From DLKC01 sp002478885 (GTDB lineage Bacteria > Bacteroidota > Bacteroidia > Chitinophagales > Chitinophagaceae), in NCBI GenBank assembly GCA_046329585.1, contig JAXLUI010000001.1, forward strand, positions 2,356,001 through 2,420,000: a DNA stretch of 64,000 nucleotides, written 5' to 3'. Both the position numbers and the translations under genes were made by a program. Shown here in pieces: positions 1 through 7,585 of the stretch (within the stretch, counting starts at the first letter, position 1; each line of letters begins with the position of its first letter). Under the pieces are notes generated by a model, which saw only the letters and a list, made by a program, of their open reading frames with translations, was not told the origin of the DNA and searched no databases.

Positions 1-854
1 CCGCTTAAGAGCAACGCGGTTGGGTTAGCCACATTTTTACCGGCGATATCGGGTGCGGTTCCGTGTACTGCTTCGAATATGCAAATATGATCGCCGATAT
101 TTGCACTTGGTGCAAACCCTAAACCGCCAACAAGCCCGGCGCAAAGATCCGAAACGATGTCGCCCTGAAGATTGGTAAGCACTACCACATCAAAGAGGTC
201 TGGCCGGGTTACAAGTTTCATACAAAGGTCATCTACGATCACATCATCAGCTTTCAATTCAGGATATTCTTTGGCCACCTCGTTGAAAACATCAAGAAAA
301 AGTCCGTCGGTTATCTTCATAATATTGGCTTTATGACCGCAGGTGATCCGCCGTGCCCCTTTTTTCTTCGCCATTTCGAAAGCATACTTGATTACCTGCA
401 AACTGCCAGGCCGTGTAATAAAACGACGGCTTAATGCAACATCATGCGTAAGCATATGCTCAATACCGCCATAAGTATCTTCGATATTTTCCCGTACAAC
501 GGTTATGTCGACTGGTATACCAGCTTTGCTAAAGACAGTATCTACACCATGCAGGGTTTGGAACACTCTTTTGTTGGCATAAGTGTTCCAGGTTTTGCGG
601 GCTGTTACGTTTACGCTTTTTACTCCTTTACCCTTAGGGGTCTCCATTGGGCCTTTAAACAAGATACCTAGTGTTTCTATACTGCGCTGCGCTTCGGGAG
701 TCATGCCATTGCTGTAGCCCTTGTCAAAGACCCATTTGCCCATATCCACAAATTCATATTCAAGGGGAACTTCTGCTGCTCTAAAAATATTTAATACAGC
801 ATCCATAATTTCCGGGCCTATGCCATCGCCTTTTGCTACTGCTATTTTGGTCAT
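1..854 (-). CDS. icd: NADP-dependent isocitrate dehydrogenase, N-terminal 284 residues (runs off the left edge)
   Basis: Oxidative decarboxylation of isocitrate to 2-oxoglutarate in the TCA cycle (cytoplasm). I translated the minus strand from ATG at 852-854. Seen: GDGIGPE at residues 9-15, RENIEDTYGG in the substrate region, HKANIMK, the divalent-metal region with NLQGDIVSDL, and HGTAPDIAGK near the window edge, the NAD(P) adenine-binding segment. These belong to the beta-decarboxylating dehydrogenase family; the residues around RENIEDTYGG and the length before HGTAPD fit the long Thermus/Bacteroidota-type isocitrate dehydrogenase rather than isopropylmalate dehydrogenase. The 3' end is outside the window, so the C-terminal part is unseen. 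NADP rather than NAD specificity is inferred from the family. Confidence 0.9.
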   Translation of the reverse strand, partial: MTKIAVAKGDGIGPEIMDAVLNIFRAAEVPLEYEFVDMGKWVFDKGYSNGMTPEAQRSIETLGILFKGPMETPKGKGVKSVNVTARKTWNTYANKRVFQTLHGVDTVFSKAGIPVDITVVRENIEDTYGGIEHMLTHDVALSRRFITRPGSLQVIKYAFEMAKKKGARRITCGHKANIMKITDGLFLDVFNEVAKEYPELKADDVIVDDLCMKLVTRPDLFDVVVLTNLQGDIVSDLCAGLVGGLGFAPSANIGDHICIFEAVHGTAPDIAGKNVANPTALLLS

Positions 855-1258
855 AAGAGAGGTTTTTGTAAATATACAATGAGTGGCAAAAATAAGCAGG
901 CAAAGAGTGACATCGTATGGAAACGAAATAAATTTCATTTATTAAATTGGTACGGGAATCAAGGCAATTCAAATTTGATCACAGTCCAAGCCTTAGCCGC
1001 TTTTAAAGCCAAAACAACTTGGTAGCTACATTACACCACATGCAAAGGATACACCTTGAGAAAAGCATTTTTCGACCTACAGATTACAATTGATGTAAAA
1101 TGGGTGCGCTCTTATATAACCTGACTTCTCTCATAATAAATCTGTCGTGGCTCGCCTAACTTTATAACAGCGAGTTATATAAGCACTGAGGTATTTGTTG
1201 ATCATCTTCCTTTATGTATAACTACTTTACCTGAGTGTTCATTCTAAAGTTCCGGGTT
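855..1258. other. Divergent intergenic gap with inverted repeats
   Basis: 404 bases between the divergent starts of icd and the leucine-rich membrane protein. No coding frame of note. A perfect 10-bp inverted repeat, CTTATATAAC at 1111-1120 and GTTATATAAG at 1174-1183, encloses 53 bases; TATAAC at 1163-1168 can alternatively pair with GTTATA at 1174-1179. Both promoters presumably lie here, but I see no convincing TAnnTTTG box. Confidence 0.4.
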
Positions 1259-2641
1259 ATGAAAACGAATAGATCAATTACCCATAGCCAGAATAAATAT
1301 CTCTTTTGGTTTAGCTTAGGATTGGTATTAATTCTCTCTTTAATTATTTATGCAATCTTCAATATTTACAAAGAGCAGGATCAATATCATGTAGTAAAGT
1401 TTAGCGGGGATGGCGATGTGATGAACGTATCCAAATTCTATTACACAGCCTACTCGGAAAATAATGGCAAAAGTGCTGGTGCGGTACTCGCAGAAAAAGG
1501 CGATCTTCTTTTTTTCAATTCCTTCATAAAATTTTACAATAATCCGGAAAAAGATTCTATCAATTTTTTTGACGGAAAAGACAGTGTATTATACGTCGAC
1601 CGGCAAATTAACACGATTGTAGTATCATCAGAATATAACCAGCTTCCGATTTTGAAAAAAGCGAAAGCTGAAAATTACTCAGGCCTCGAGGCATTAGTTT
1701 TTACCAATGATATTCCGGACAATTATCTTCCCTATCTTAAAATGATAGCGTCAGTTAACCCGCAGATCAACTTATTGTTTAATACCGACGACTCTGTAAG
1801 CGCCATAACGTCTTATCTTGGAAAGGCAGACTTCTTTTCACCACGCCAAGTAACAATTTCACTTACCGAAAGTCAGTTTCCATTGCTTTCTAAATGGGGA
1901 AAAACTGAGTGCTTGTACCTTTCACTTGACGACTCGCTAGTTGCCAATCAATTGCCAGCGATGCCTGCCCTAAGTCAATTGATACTTGTTGAAAATAAAA
2001 AAACGATGATCGCGCCTTCCTTCCTGGAAAATAATAAGCAAATAACAAGGGTGACATTAATTGGTGACCATGGTAACCTCTCAATTTTAAAACCGCTTTA
2101 TAAACTGGAAGAGTTATCGGTAATGGGCGATGATTCATTAGATATTTTGAACCTGTTAGCATTTAGCGGTCACCTGAGTTCATTGGTGCTCATGGGAACA
2201 TGGAGGAATGTAGATTTATTAACCAATTTTAAAAAATTAAGATGGCTGGGCCTTCCTGAAAACACGAGTCAATATCAGTTCAGCAATATTGTACATACGC
2301 TACCCGGTGTAGAAATACTCGAGATGGCAGGAAGCGATCTGGTTACCGATTATAAGTCACTACTCCCGCTTTCTAACCTGCGGGGGCTTGTAATAATCGA
2401 TTCTTTAACTGACCTGGAAACGCTAATAAACCTTAAACAGCTTCGTTATTTATCAGTTGAAAAAAGACCACGTGATTCCAACATAATAACAACGCTTTCA
2501 AAAGCATTGCCGGGATGTGTTGTTGTACCAAACTCAGGAGCCTGTCTTGGTTCAGGATGGTTGATGTTGGTTCTGCCACTTGCTTTGCTGTTTGCAATTA
2601 TTCTGTCATTTACAGCAAAGAGAAAATTCTATGAAAGCTAG
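1259..2641 (+). CDS. Membrane-anchored leucine-rich-repeat-like protein with C-terminal Cys-TM-basic tail
   Basis: 460 residues from the ATG at 1259; an upstream in-frame start at 1235 would add eight residues. No family recognised. Seen: a basic N-terminus, one hydrophobic segment at about residues 16-37, a long presumably periplasmic region with irregular leucine-rich units (about residues 150-415; e.g. LEELSVMG, LRWLGLP, LRGLVII, LRYLSVE), then a C-terminal tripartite tail: SGACLGSG with Cys near residue 429, a hydrophobic helix at about 434-452, and a basic KRK followed by the last few residues. This tail looks like a protein-sorting signal. The stop overlaps the next gene, a CPBP intramembrane protease, by 11 nt, so the two are probably translationally coupled. 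Function as a sorted surface protein is inference. Confidence 0.75.
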   Translation: MKTNRSITHSQNKYLFWFSLGLVLILSLIIYAIFNIYKEQDQYHVVKFSGDGDVMNVSKFYYTAYSENNGKSAGAVLAEKGDLLFFNSFIKFYNNPEKDSINFFDGKDSVLYVDRQINTIVVSSEYNQLPILKKAKAENYSGLEALVFTNDIPDNYLPYLKMIASVNPQINLLFNTDDSVSAITSYLGKADFFSPRQVTISLTESQFPLLSKWGKTECLYLSLDDSLVANQLPAMPALSQLILVENKKTMIAPSFLENNKQITRVTLIGDHGNLSILKPLYKLEELSVMGDDSLDILNLLAFSGHLSSLVLMGTWRNVDLLTNFKKLRWLGLPENTSQYQFSNIVHTLPGVEILEMAGSDLVTDYKSLLPLSNLRGLVIIDSLTDLETLINLKQLRYLSVEKRPRDSNIITTLSKALPGCVVVPNSGACLGSGWLMLVLPLALLFAIILSFTAKRKFYES

Positions 2642-3314
2642 CATACTCAATATTCCATTCAGAAATGCCCGTGCTTGCATTCCCAAAAAAAGAAATGTTA
2701 TTAAAGAAGTATTATTATGCGGTACAAGTCTTGTTCTATTTGCTTATCTCGTTGAATATTCATTCCCTGTAAAGTATGCTGCTTTTATTCCCTTAATATT
2801 TGTCGCCGCGGTAATAGGTAACCGGATAAACATCAATACTGAAGCATTACAACAAATACCCAGGAATATTTTCAGGCGCGAACTTCTTATACATTATATA
2901 GTTGCAACGCAAATCGGCATCATTGGCGGTTTGGCTTACCGAGGTAGTTTTCATATGCCGTTGTTACCAACAGCAGTGACCAGCTTTATTTTTATTGGCG
3001 CCCTCGTTGGGCTAACGGAAGAACTTGTGTTCCGTGGTTATATGCAATCACGGCTTGCCGTCATCAATCACCCAATGGCAGTTTTCTTTGCGGCACTTGC
3101 ACATTCGTTATACAAGATCTCTCTTTTCTTGTCTCCTGCTGCATTGCCGCGGCAGGACATTCTTCACTTCTTCCTTTGGACTCTTATTGCTTCCATAATT
3201 GTGGGCTTGCTAAAGCAGGCATCAAAAAGCATTGTTCCCGCGATAATAGCGCATATTGTTTTTGATACAATTGTTTATGCAGAAATGAGCCATGCTCCGT
3301 GGTGGGTGTGGTAA
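2631..3314 (+). CDS. CPBP family intramembrane glutamic endopeptidase
   Basis: 227-residue polytopic membrane protein. The three signature motifs of the CPBP (Abi, CAAX-protease-like) family are visible: EELVFR with Glu130, Glu131 and Arg135; FFAALAH with His158; and IIAHIVFD with His208 and Asp212. Several hydrophobic segments precede and separate them. Known members cleave prenylated proteins, bacteriocin-related peptides or C-terminal sorting tails such as MYXO-CTERM. The start at 2631 was chosen because it overlaps the stop of the leucine-rich protein gene (ATGAAAGCTAG) and matches the family length; an upstream start at 2580 lies inside that gene. The coupling suggests that the neighbour is substrate or partner, which is inferred, not shown. 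Confidence 0.85.
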   Translation: MKASILNIPFRNARACIPKKRNVIKEVLLCGTSLVLFAYLVEYSFPVKYAAFIPLIFVAAVIGNRININTEALQQIPRNIFRRELLIHYIVATQIGIIGGLAYRGSFHMPLLPTAVTSFIFIGALVGLTEELVFRGYMQSRLAVINHPMAVFFAALAHSLYKISLFLSPAALPRQDILHFFLWTLIASIIVGLLKQASKSIVPAIIAHIVFDTIVYAEMSHAPWWVW

Positions 3315-3350
3315 CCGCTAATTTCCTTTTAAGGCAGTTAATTTTTTGTT

Positions 3351-3471
3351 CCCGGCGATCGTATTTCATAGCATCTTTCGTTGCGTCGCACGCTTCAGCT
3401 GCAGTAGTTGCTGCAGCACAAGTGAGTGACACAACAGGCGATGCCATATTAACTGAAAGCTGGTTACAAAA
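3351..3471. repeat. GYGTCRC inverted-repeat element, paired arms (element 1)
   Basis: Left arm 3380-3399 (GTTGCGTCGCACGCTT...) and right arm 3416-3435 (GCACAAGTGAGTGACACAAC) are separated by only 16 bases, so this is the tightest pair. CCCGGC at 3351-3356 marks the left outer end; GGCGATGCC follows the right arm. The left arm is of the GCGTCGC type and the right arm of the GTGTCAC type. It lies between the CPBP protease gene and murQ. Confidence 0.85.
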
Positions 3472-3536
3472 ATGTTTTCAGCCGTTTGTGAACACAGTTA
3501 TTGCTTATCTTTCAAACCTGATTAACATTAACACGC

Positions 3537-4352
3537 ATGACGAGAATTACCGAACAACCTTCCAGCCACAGGCATCTTGAAACAAAATCTATAGAAGAAA
3601 TTACTGCCGCTATTAACGGTGAAGACAAACTGGTTGCACCCGCGATCGAAAAAGCTTTGCCACAACTAAACAAGCTAATTACTGCCGTAGTTGAAAAGCT
3701 TAAAACTGGCGGCCGCATGTTTTATCTTGGCGCAGGCAGTGGCGGGCGTTTGTCTGTGCTTGATGCAATAGAACTTCCTACAACTTATGGTATACCTAAA
3801 GGCATCATTAATGTAATTCTCTCCGGCGGCATCGATCGGTTGGCAGATGCGCTGGAACAAATGGAAGATGATGAAAGTGCCGGCTGGCTTGAGTTAGAAA
3901 AGGCAGCTATTTCAGCCAACGATATTGTTATCGGCATTACTGCCAGTGGCACCACACCCTTTGTGGTTGGAGCTTTAACAGAATGCCGCAAACAGAATAT
4001 TAGTACAGGCTGTATTGTAAGTAACCCGGCTTCGCCGGTTGCAGCGCTCGCCGATTACCCGGTTGAAGTTATTACCGGCCCCGAGTTTATTACCGGCAGT
4101 ACCAGGATGAAATCAGGCACTGCGCAAAAAATGATCTTTGATATCATCAGCACAACAACAATGATTCAATTGGGGCGTGTTGAAGACAACAGGATGGTGA
4201 ATGTAATGCTCATCAATAACAAAATAACCGACCGCGCTGTAAAAATGCTGATGGAAAAAGCCTCGATTGCCGACTATGAGGAAGCAAAGAAAATTTTACT
4301 GGGGCAGGGAAGCGTAAAAGCTGCAATGGATCATTTATCTGCACAAAAATAA
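3537..4352 (+). CDS. murQ: N-acetylmuramic acid 6-phosphate etherase
   Basis: Cleaves the D-lactyl ether of MurNAc 6-phosphate to GlcNAc 6-phosphate, in peptidoglycan recycling or MurNAc salvage (cytoplasm). 271 residues with a SIS sugar-isomerase fold: GAGSGGRLSVLDAIE at about residues 65-79 with a conserved Glu, the EQMEDDESAGW segment carrying the second acidic catalytic region, and ITGSTRMKSGTAQK, the family signature. Starts at the first ATG after the repeat element. The next gene, a sugar transporter, begins 18 nt after the stop, so the two are probably one operon. A NamZ-like exo-muramidase is encoded at 30860, which fits a MurNAc-scavenging route. Confidence 0.95.
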   Translation: MTRITEQPSSHRHLETKSIEEITAAINGEDKLVAPAIEKALPQLNKLITAVVEKLKTGGRMFYLGAGSGGRLSVLDAIELPTTYGIPKGIINVILSGGIDRLADALEQMEDDESAGWLELEKAAISANDIVIGITASGTTPFVVGALTECRKQNISTGCIVSNPASPVAALADYPVEVITGPEFITGSTRMKSGTAQKMIFDIISTTTMIQLGRVEDNRMVNVMLINNKITDRAVKMLMEKASIADYEEAKKILLGQGSVKAAMDHLSAQK

Positions 4353-4370
4353 TTCAGCCAACACAATCGA

Positions 4371-5621
4371 ATGCAAGCAACTGCTGTAAAAAACAATAAC
4401 AGGAACATCCTCATAATCGGGTTATTATTTTTTGTGTTTGGTTTTGTTACCTGGCTTGGATCGGTACTTATTCCTTACCTGCGTATCGCTTGCCAGCTAA
4501 GTGCTTTTCAATCTTACTTTGTGGCCTTTTCATTTTACATTTCTTATACAGTGATGGCTATTCCATCTTCTTGGGTGCTTAAGAAAACAGGATTTAAAAA
4601 GGGTATGAGTGCCGGGCTTTTGATGATGGCGCTTGGGGCTTTGTTCTTTATTCCCGCTGCACTAACCAGAATGTACCCTTTATTCTTGCTCGGCTTGTTT
4701 ATTCAAGGGGCGGGGCTTACAATTTTACAAACGGCATCCAATCCATACATAACCATCCTCGGGCCACAGGAGAGCGCAGCAAGGCGCATCAGCGTTATGG
4801 GCATTTGCAATGGCATCGCCGGTGCGATAGCGCCAATTATACTTGGTGCAGTAATTCTGCAGGACGCAGATGGCTTCGACAAAAAACTGGCCGGGTTCAA
4901 TGCAGCACAGCAAAATGAATCACTTGCCCACCTCGCCGACAGAGTAATATTACCCTACGCCGTTATGTTTCTTACACTGGTAATACTGGCATTGCTTATT
5001 CATTTCTCATCTTTGCCGGAGGTCGATGCCGAAGAGCAAGCTACTGGTGAGTCTCAACACCGAAAGACAAGTATTTTTCATTTTCCCCATTTGTTGCTCG
5101 GCATGGTTACGATTTTTCTTTATGTTGGAGTGGAAGTCATCGCTGTTGATACCATCGCAGGTTATGCTGCGTCGATGAAAGTGCCGCTTTCGACCGCCAA
5201 ATTTTTTGCAAGCTTTACCATTGTTAATATGCTTGTGGGATATATTATTGGCATTATTTGCATCCCTAAATACATAAGTCAGCAAAACGCGTTAAAAGTT
5301 TCGGCAATTGCAGGGATTGTGTTTGCCATCGCAGCTCTTTTCACACAAGGCTATACATCCATAAGTTTTATTGGTTTGCTTGGACTGGCCAATTCGCTTA
5401 TGTGGCCGTCCATCTGGCCACTGGCGATTGATGGACTGGGCAGGTTTACAAAAGTTGGCTCCTCTCTGCTCATTATGGCAATTGGCGGCGGCGCGGTGCT
5501 GCCTTTAGTGTATGGCCACCTCGCAGAAATATACGATACCCATTTCGCTTACGTCATCGTTTTACCCACATATTTCATGGTATTATTTTACGCCTTAAAA
5601 GGCCATAAGATACGAACCTGA
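4371..5621 (+). CDS. MFS sugar transporter, FucP/NagP-like
   Basis: 416-residue, 12-helix major facilitator of the sugar:H+ symporter group (FucP, NagP, GluP). Seen: the N-terminal FGFVTWLGSVLIPYLR segment, QGAGLTILQTASNPYIT and GPQESAARRIS between helices 4-6, and a C-terminal NSLMWPSIWPLAI; these are characteristic of the group. It follows murQ by 18 bases in the same direction, so the transported sugar is likely MurNAc, GlcNAc or a related amino sugar; this is inferred from context. Inner membrane. Confidence 0.85.
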   Translation: MQATAVKNNNRNILIIGLLFFVFGFVTWLGSVLIPYLRIACQLSAFQSYFVAFSFYISYTVMAIPSSWVLKKTGFKKGMSAGLLMMALGALFFIPAALTRMYPLFLLGLFIQGAGLTILQTASNPYITILGPQESAARRISVMGICNGIAGAIAPIILGAVILQDADGFDKKLAGFNAAQQNESLAHLADRVILPYAVMFLTLVILALLIHFSSLPEVDAEEQATGESQHRKTSIFHFPHLLLGMVTIFLYVGVEVIAVDTIAGYAASMKVPLSTAKFFASFTIVNMLVGYIIGIICIPKYISQQNALKVSAIAGIVFAIAALFTQGYTSISFIGLLGLANSLMWPSIWPLAIDGLGRFTKVGSSLLIMAIGGGAVLPLVYGHLAEIYDTHFAYVIVLPTYFMVLFYALKGHKIRT

Positions 5622-5631
5622 GTTTTTGTTG

Positions 5632-5828
5632 CAGGCTGCCGGTTTTTCATGGCATCGCCTGTTGTGTCACTCACTTGTACTGTAGAATCAACTCTGGAAA
5701 AGATCGGCGCATGCCGGCTCGTTATCATCATTAAAATTGCTCTAAGCCCTTATGTGTTTGCTTATTTACGAACTAATTACACAAGTGCGACGCAACAGGC
5801 GATGACAAAAAAGTTGCGAAGCCGGGAC
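5632..5828. repeat. GYGTCRC inverted-repeat element, paired arms (element 2)
   Basis: Left arm 5661-5680 is the GTGTCAC type (GTTGTGTCACTCACTTGTAC), preceded by TGGCATCGCCT; right arm 5781-5796 is the GCGACGC type and lacks two bases of the consensus, followed by AGGCGATG. Outer ends GCTGCCGG (5635-5642) and GCCGGGAC (5821-5828). It fills the gap between the convergent transporter and GIN-domain genes. Confidence 0.85.
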
Positions 5829-5878
5829 ACAACTAATATGCTTCGTAGCCTTAAGGCCACCAAGATTTGGTGATGCTA

Positions 5879-6595
5879 TTAAATCTTCCTGATTTTCCCG
5901 CTGCCTGAGATGTGGCTGTCGAGCCGGCCCGCCGAGCCTGCATAAAGAATTTCACCGCTGCCGCTGATATGTGCACTAATGTATTGATTGGCATTTACCC
6001 GCACATTGCCGCTGCCGCTTATTTTCACGGTTGCATTTTCGCACGGCATTCCTTCGCAGTCTATTCTTCCGCTTCCGCTTTGATGAATGTCGAGGTCTTT
6101 ACTTACAGCACCTTTCAATTCGATCGTTCCGCTGCCACTCATGGAAATATTTACATTGCTAAAATGATTAAAGCCGAGCTTCAGCTTACCCGATCCAGAC
6201 ATGGAAAAGGAAGTATTTCCATCGTTGAAGAAATCGCCATGACCATCTATTTCGCCACTTCCGCTTACCGAAATACCGGTTATGGTTGCCATACTGATCT
6301 TTATTCGTATCTGTAATTGTGGTTTAATAATGGTGAGATCTTTCACCTTTAATTTAAGTGTTCCATCCTTCACATAAGTTTCGATATAGGGCAAAATATT
6401 TTCGTCGCCCTCTATCTGCAGTTGGTCGCCACTGCCGTAACCTATTTCAACACTGAATTGACCGGCGGAGGAGAGGGCCGTAAATGCTGAAATATCTCTG
6501 GATTCCTTTTTAAGGTTTCCATTACCTTTTACTGTGCCCATAGCCATTGCGCCTGCACTTATAAAAAGCAGTGCAGATAGTAGTATTTTTTTCAT
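5879..6595 (-). CDS. Exported head-GIN domain (DUF2807) protein
   Basis: 238 residues with a signal peptide (MKKILLSALLFISAGAMA) and then the DUF2807 beta-helix, also called putative auto-transporter adhesin head GIN domain. Seen: the entry segment FTALSSAGQFSVEIGYG, then five or more regularly spaced SGSG turns (ISVSGSG, FSMSGSG, ISMSGSG, HQSGSG, KISGSG, HISGSG) typical of the repeated beta strands. Family members are abundant in Bacteroidota; their function is largely unknown and adhesion is a name-only guess. Monocistronic, with a terminator of the neighbouring operon upstream of it at 6649-6690. Confidence 0.9.
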   Translation of the reverse strand: MKKILLSALLFISAGAMAMGTVKGNGNLKKESRDISAFTALSSAGQFSVEIGYGSGDQLQIEGDENILPYIETYVKDGTLKLKVKDLTIIKPQLQIRIKISMATITGISVSGSGEIDGHGDFFNDGNTSFSMSGSGKLKLGFNHFSNVNISMSGSGTIELKGAVSKDLDIHQSGSGRIDCEGMPCENATVKISGSGNVRVNANQYISAHISGSGEILYAGSAGRLDSHISGSGKIRKI

Positions 6596-6648
6596 GCGTT
6601 TGTTTTCTATGGGTTATATAACGCGTCAGTAAAAAATATGTTACAGTA

Positions 6649-6690
6649 CTAAAAATAAAGAGAGGCCGTGTAAACACAGCCTCTCAATTA
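6649..6690 (-). terminator. Rho-independent terminator of the ileS/DksA-like operon
   Basis: Stem GAGAGGC (6660-6666) with GCCTCTC (6679-6685), 12-base loop; on the minus strand it is followed by a T-rich tail (TTTATTTTTAG). It lies just after the DksA-like stop. Confidence 0.75.
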
Positions 6691-6708
6691 TTTAAGAGAT
6701 GAACTACT

Positions 6709-7581
6709 TTACTGCTCGCTGGGCTTTACGTAACCCATTTTAGCTTCAAGACTAAGTGTAGCATGTGGTACTGCACGAAGGCGGGCTTTGTCTATAAGTT
6801 TACCGGTTACCCTGCAAATTCCATAAGTCTTGTTTTCAATTCTTATGAGTGCTTTTTCCAGGTGATCGATATAAGTAATCTGCCTGCTGGCCATTTGACT
6901 TAATTGCTCACGTTCCATACTCATGCTGCCGTCTTCCATGGTCATATAACGGTTGTCGCTTTCATCGCCGCCCATATCATCTTTACGCGTAATGAGGCCC
7001 TGAAGGTATGCGAGTTCCTTTTTGGCAGCTTCCAATTTCTTCCCAATGAGTTCTTTAAACTCATTTAGGTCCGAGTCACTATATCTTATCAATGGATCAT
7101 TATTTTTTGGTGATTCAGCTCTTTTTTCTAACGGAGTATAACCCGGCTGATAAGGTACACTCGTTTTCACTGTCGTCTTGGGAATCTTTACCTCTGCCAG
7201 CGGTTCCGGCTTTGTAAGTTTTGCAGGTTTTTGAGGAATTGGGGCAGGTGCCGGAACAGCAGGCTTAGCAACCACTTTTTTTTCTTCTTTGCCCTTGACC
7301 TTTGGTGCAGGAACTATTCTTTTCTCTACTTCTTTTTTTACCGGTTTAGCCGGCGCTGCTTTCGATTTTTTAACCGGTTCAACTTTCTTGGCTACCGGTT
7401 TTGCAACAGCTTTTTTATTTTGTGGTTTTGCAGCAGGCTTGGCAGCAGGTTTTGCCGGTTTAGCTGCTGGTTTAACTGCCTTTTTTGCCGCAGCTTTTGC
7501 TACAGGCTTTGCTGGCTTTTTGGCCGGACTGGTTGCTTTTTTTGCAGGAGCCGCTTTTTTTACTGTTTTTTTTGTGGCCAT
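6709..7581 (-). CDS. TraR/DksA-like protein with Lys/Ala/Pro-rich N-terminal tail
   Basis: 290 residues. Residues 1 to about 120 are a low-complexity histone-H1-like tail of Lys, Ala and Pro (AAKKAVKPAAKPAKPAAK type). Residues 160-290 form a coiled-coil and C-terminal DksA/TraR-like domain: FKELIGKKLEAAKKELAYL, MEREQLSQMASRQ, then YGICRVTGKLIDKARLRAVPHATLSLEAK. In classical DksA this last segment carries four zinc-binding Cys; here only one Cys remains (YGIC), so a zinc finger is unlikely. DksA proteins bind the RNA polymerase secondary channel; the basic tail suggests nucleic-acid binding (inference). Four bases separate it from ileS, so the two form an operon. Confidence 0.85.
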   Translation of the reverse strand: MATKKTVKKAAPAKKATSPAKKPAKPVAKAAAKKAVKPAAKPAKPAAKPAAKPQNKKAVAKPVAKKVEPVKKSKAAPAKPVKKEVEKRIVPAPKVKGKEEKKVVAKPAVPAPAPIPQKPAKLTKPEPLAEVKIPKTTVKTSVPYQPGYTPLEKRAESPKNNDPLIRYSDSDLNEFKELIGKKLEAAKKELAYLQGLITRKDDMGGDESDNRYMTMEDGSMSMEREQLSQMASRQITYIDHLEKALIRIENKTYGICRVTGKLIDKARLRAVPHATLSLEAKMGYVKPSEQ

Positions 7582-7585
7582 ACAA

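Noticed and set aside
904..915. AGAGTGACATCG resembling a right arm.
   Set aside because: It lacks the dyad and the outer GCCGGG end, so I did not count it.
5649..5873. Plus-strand frame inside the repeat element at 5632-5828, starting MASPVVSLTC.
   Set aside because: It is the translation of the arm itself; the same peptide appears at other copies, out of frame with any gene.
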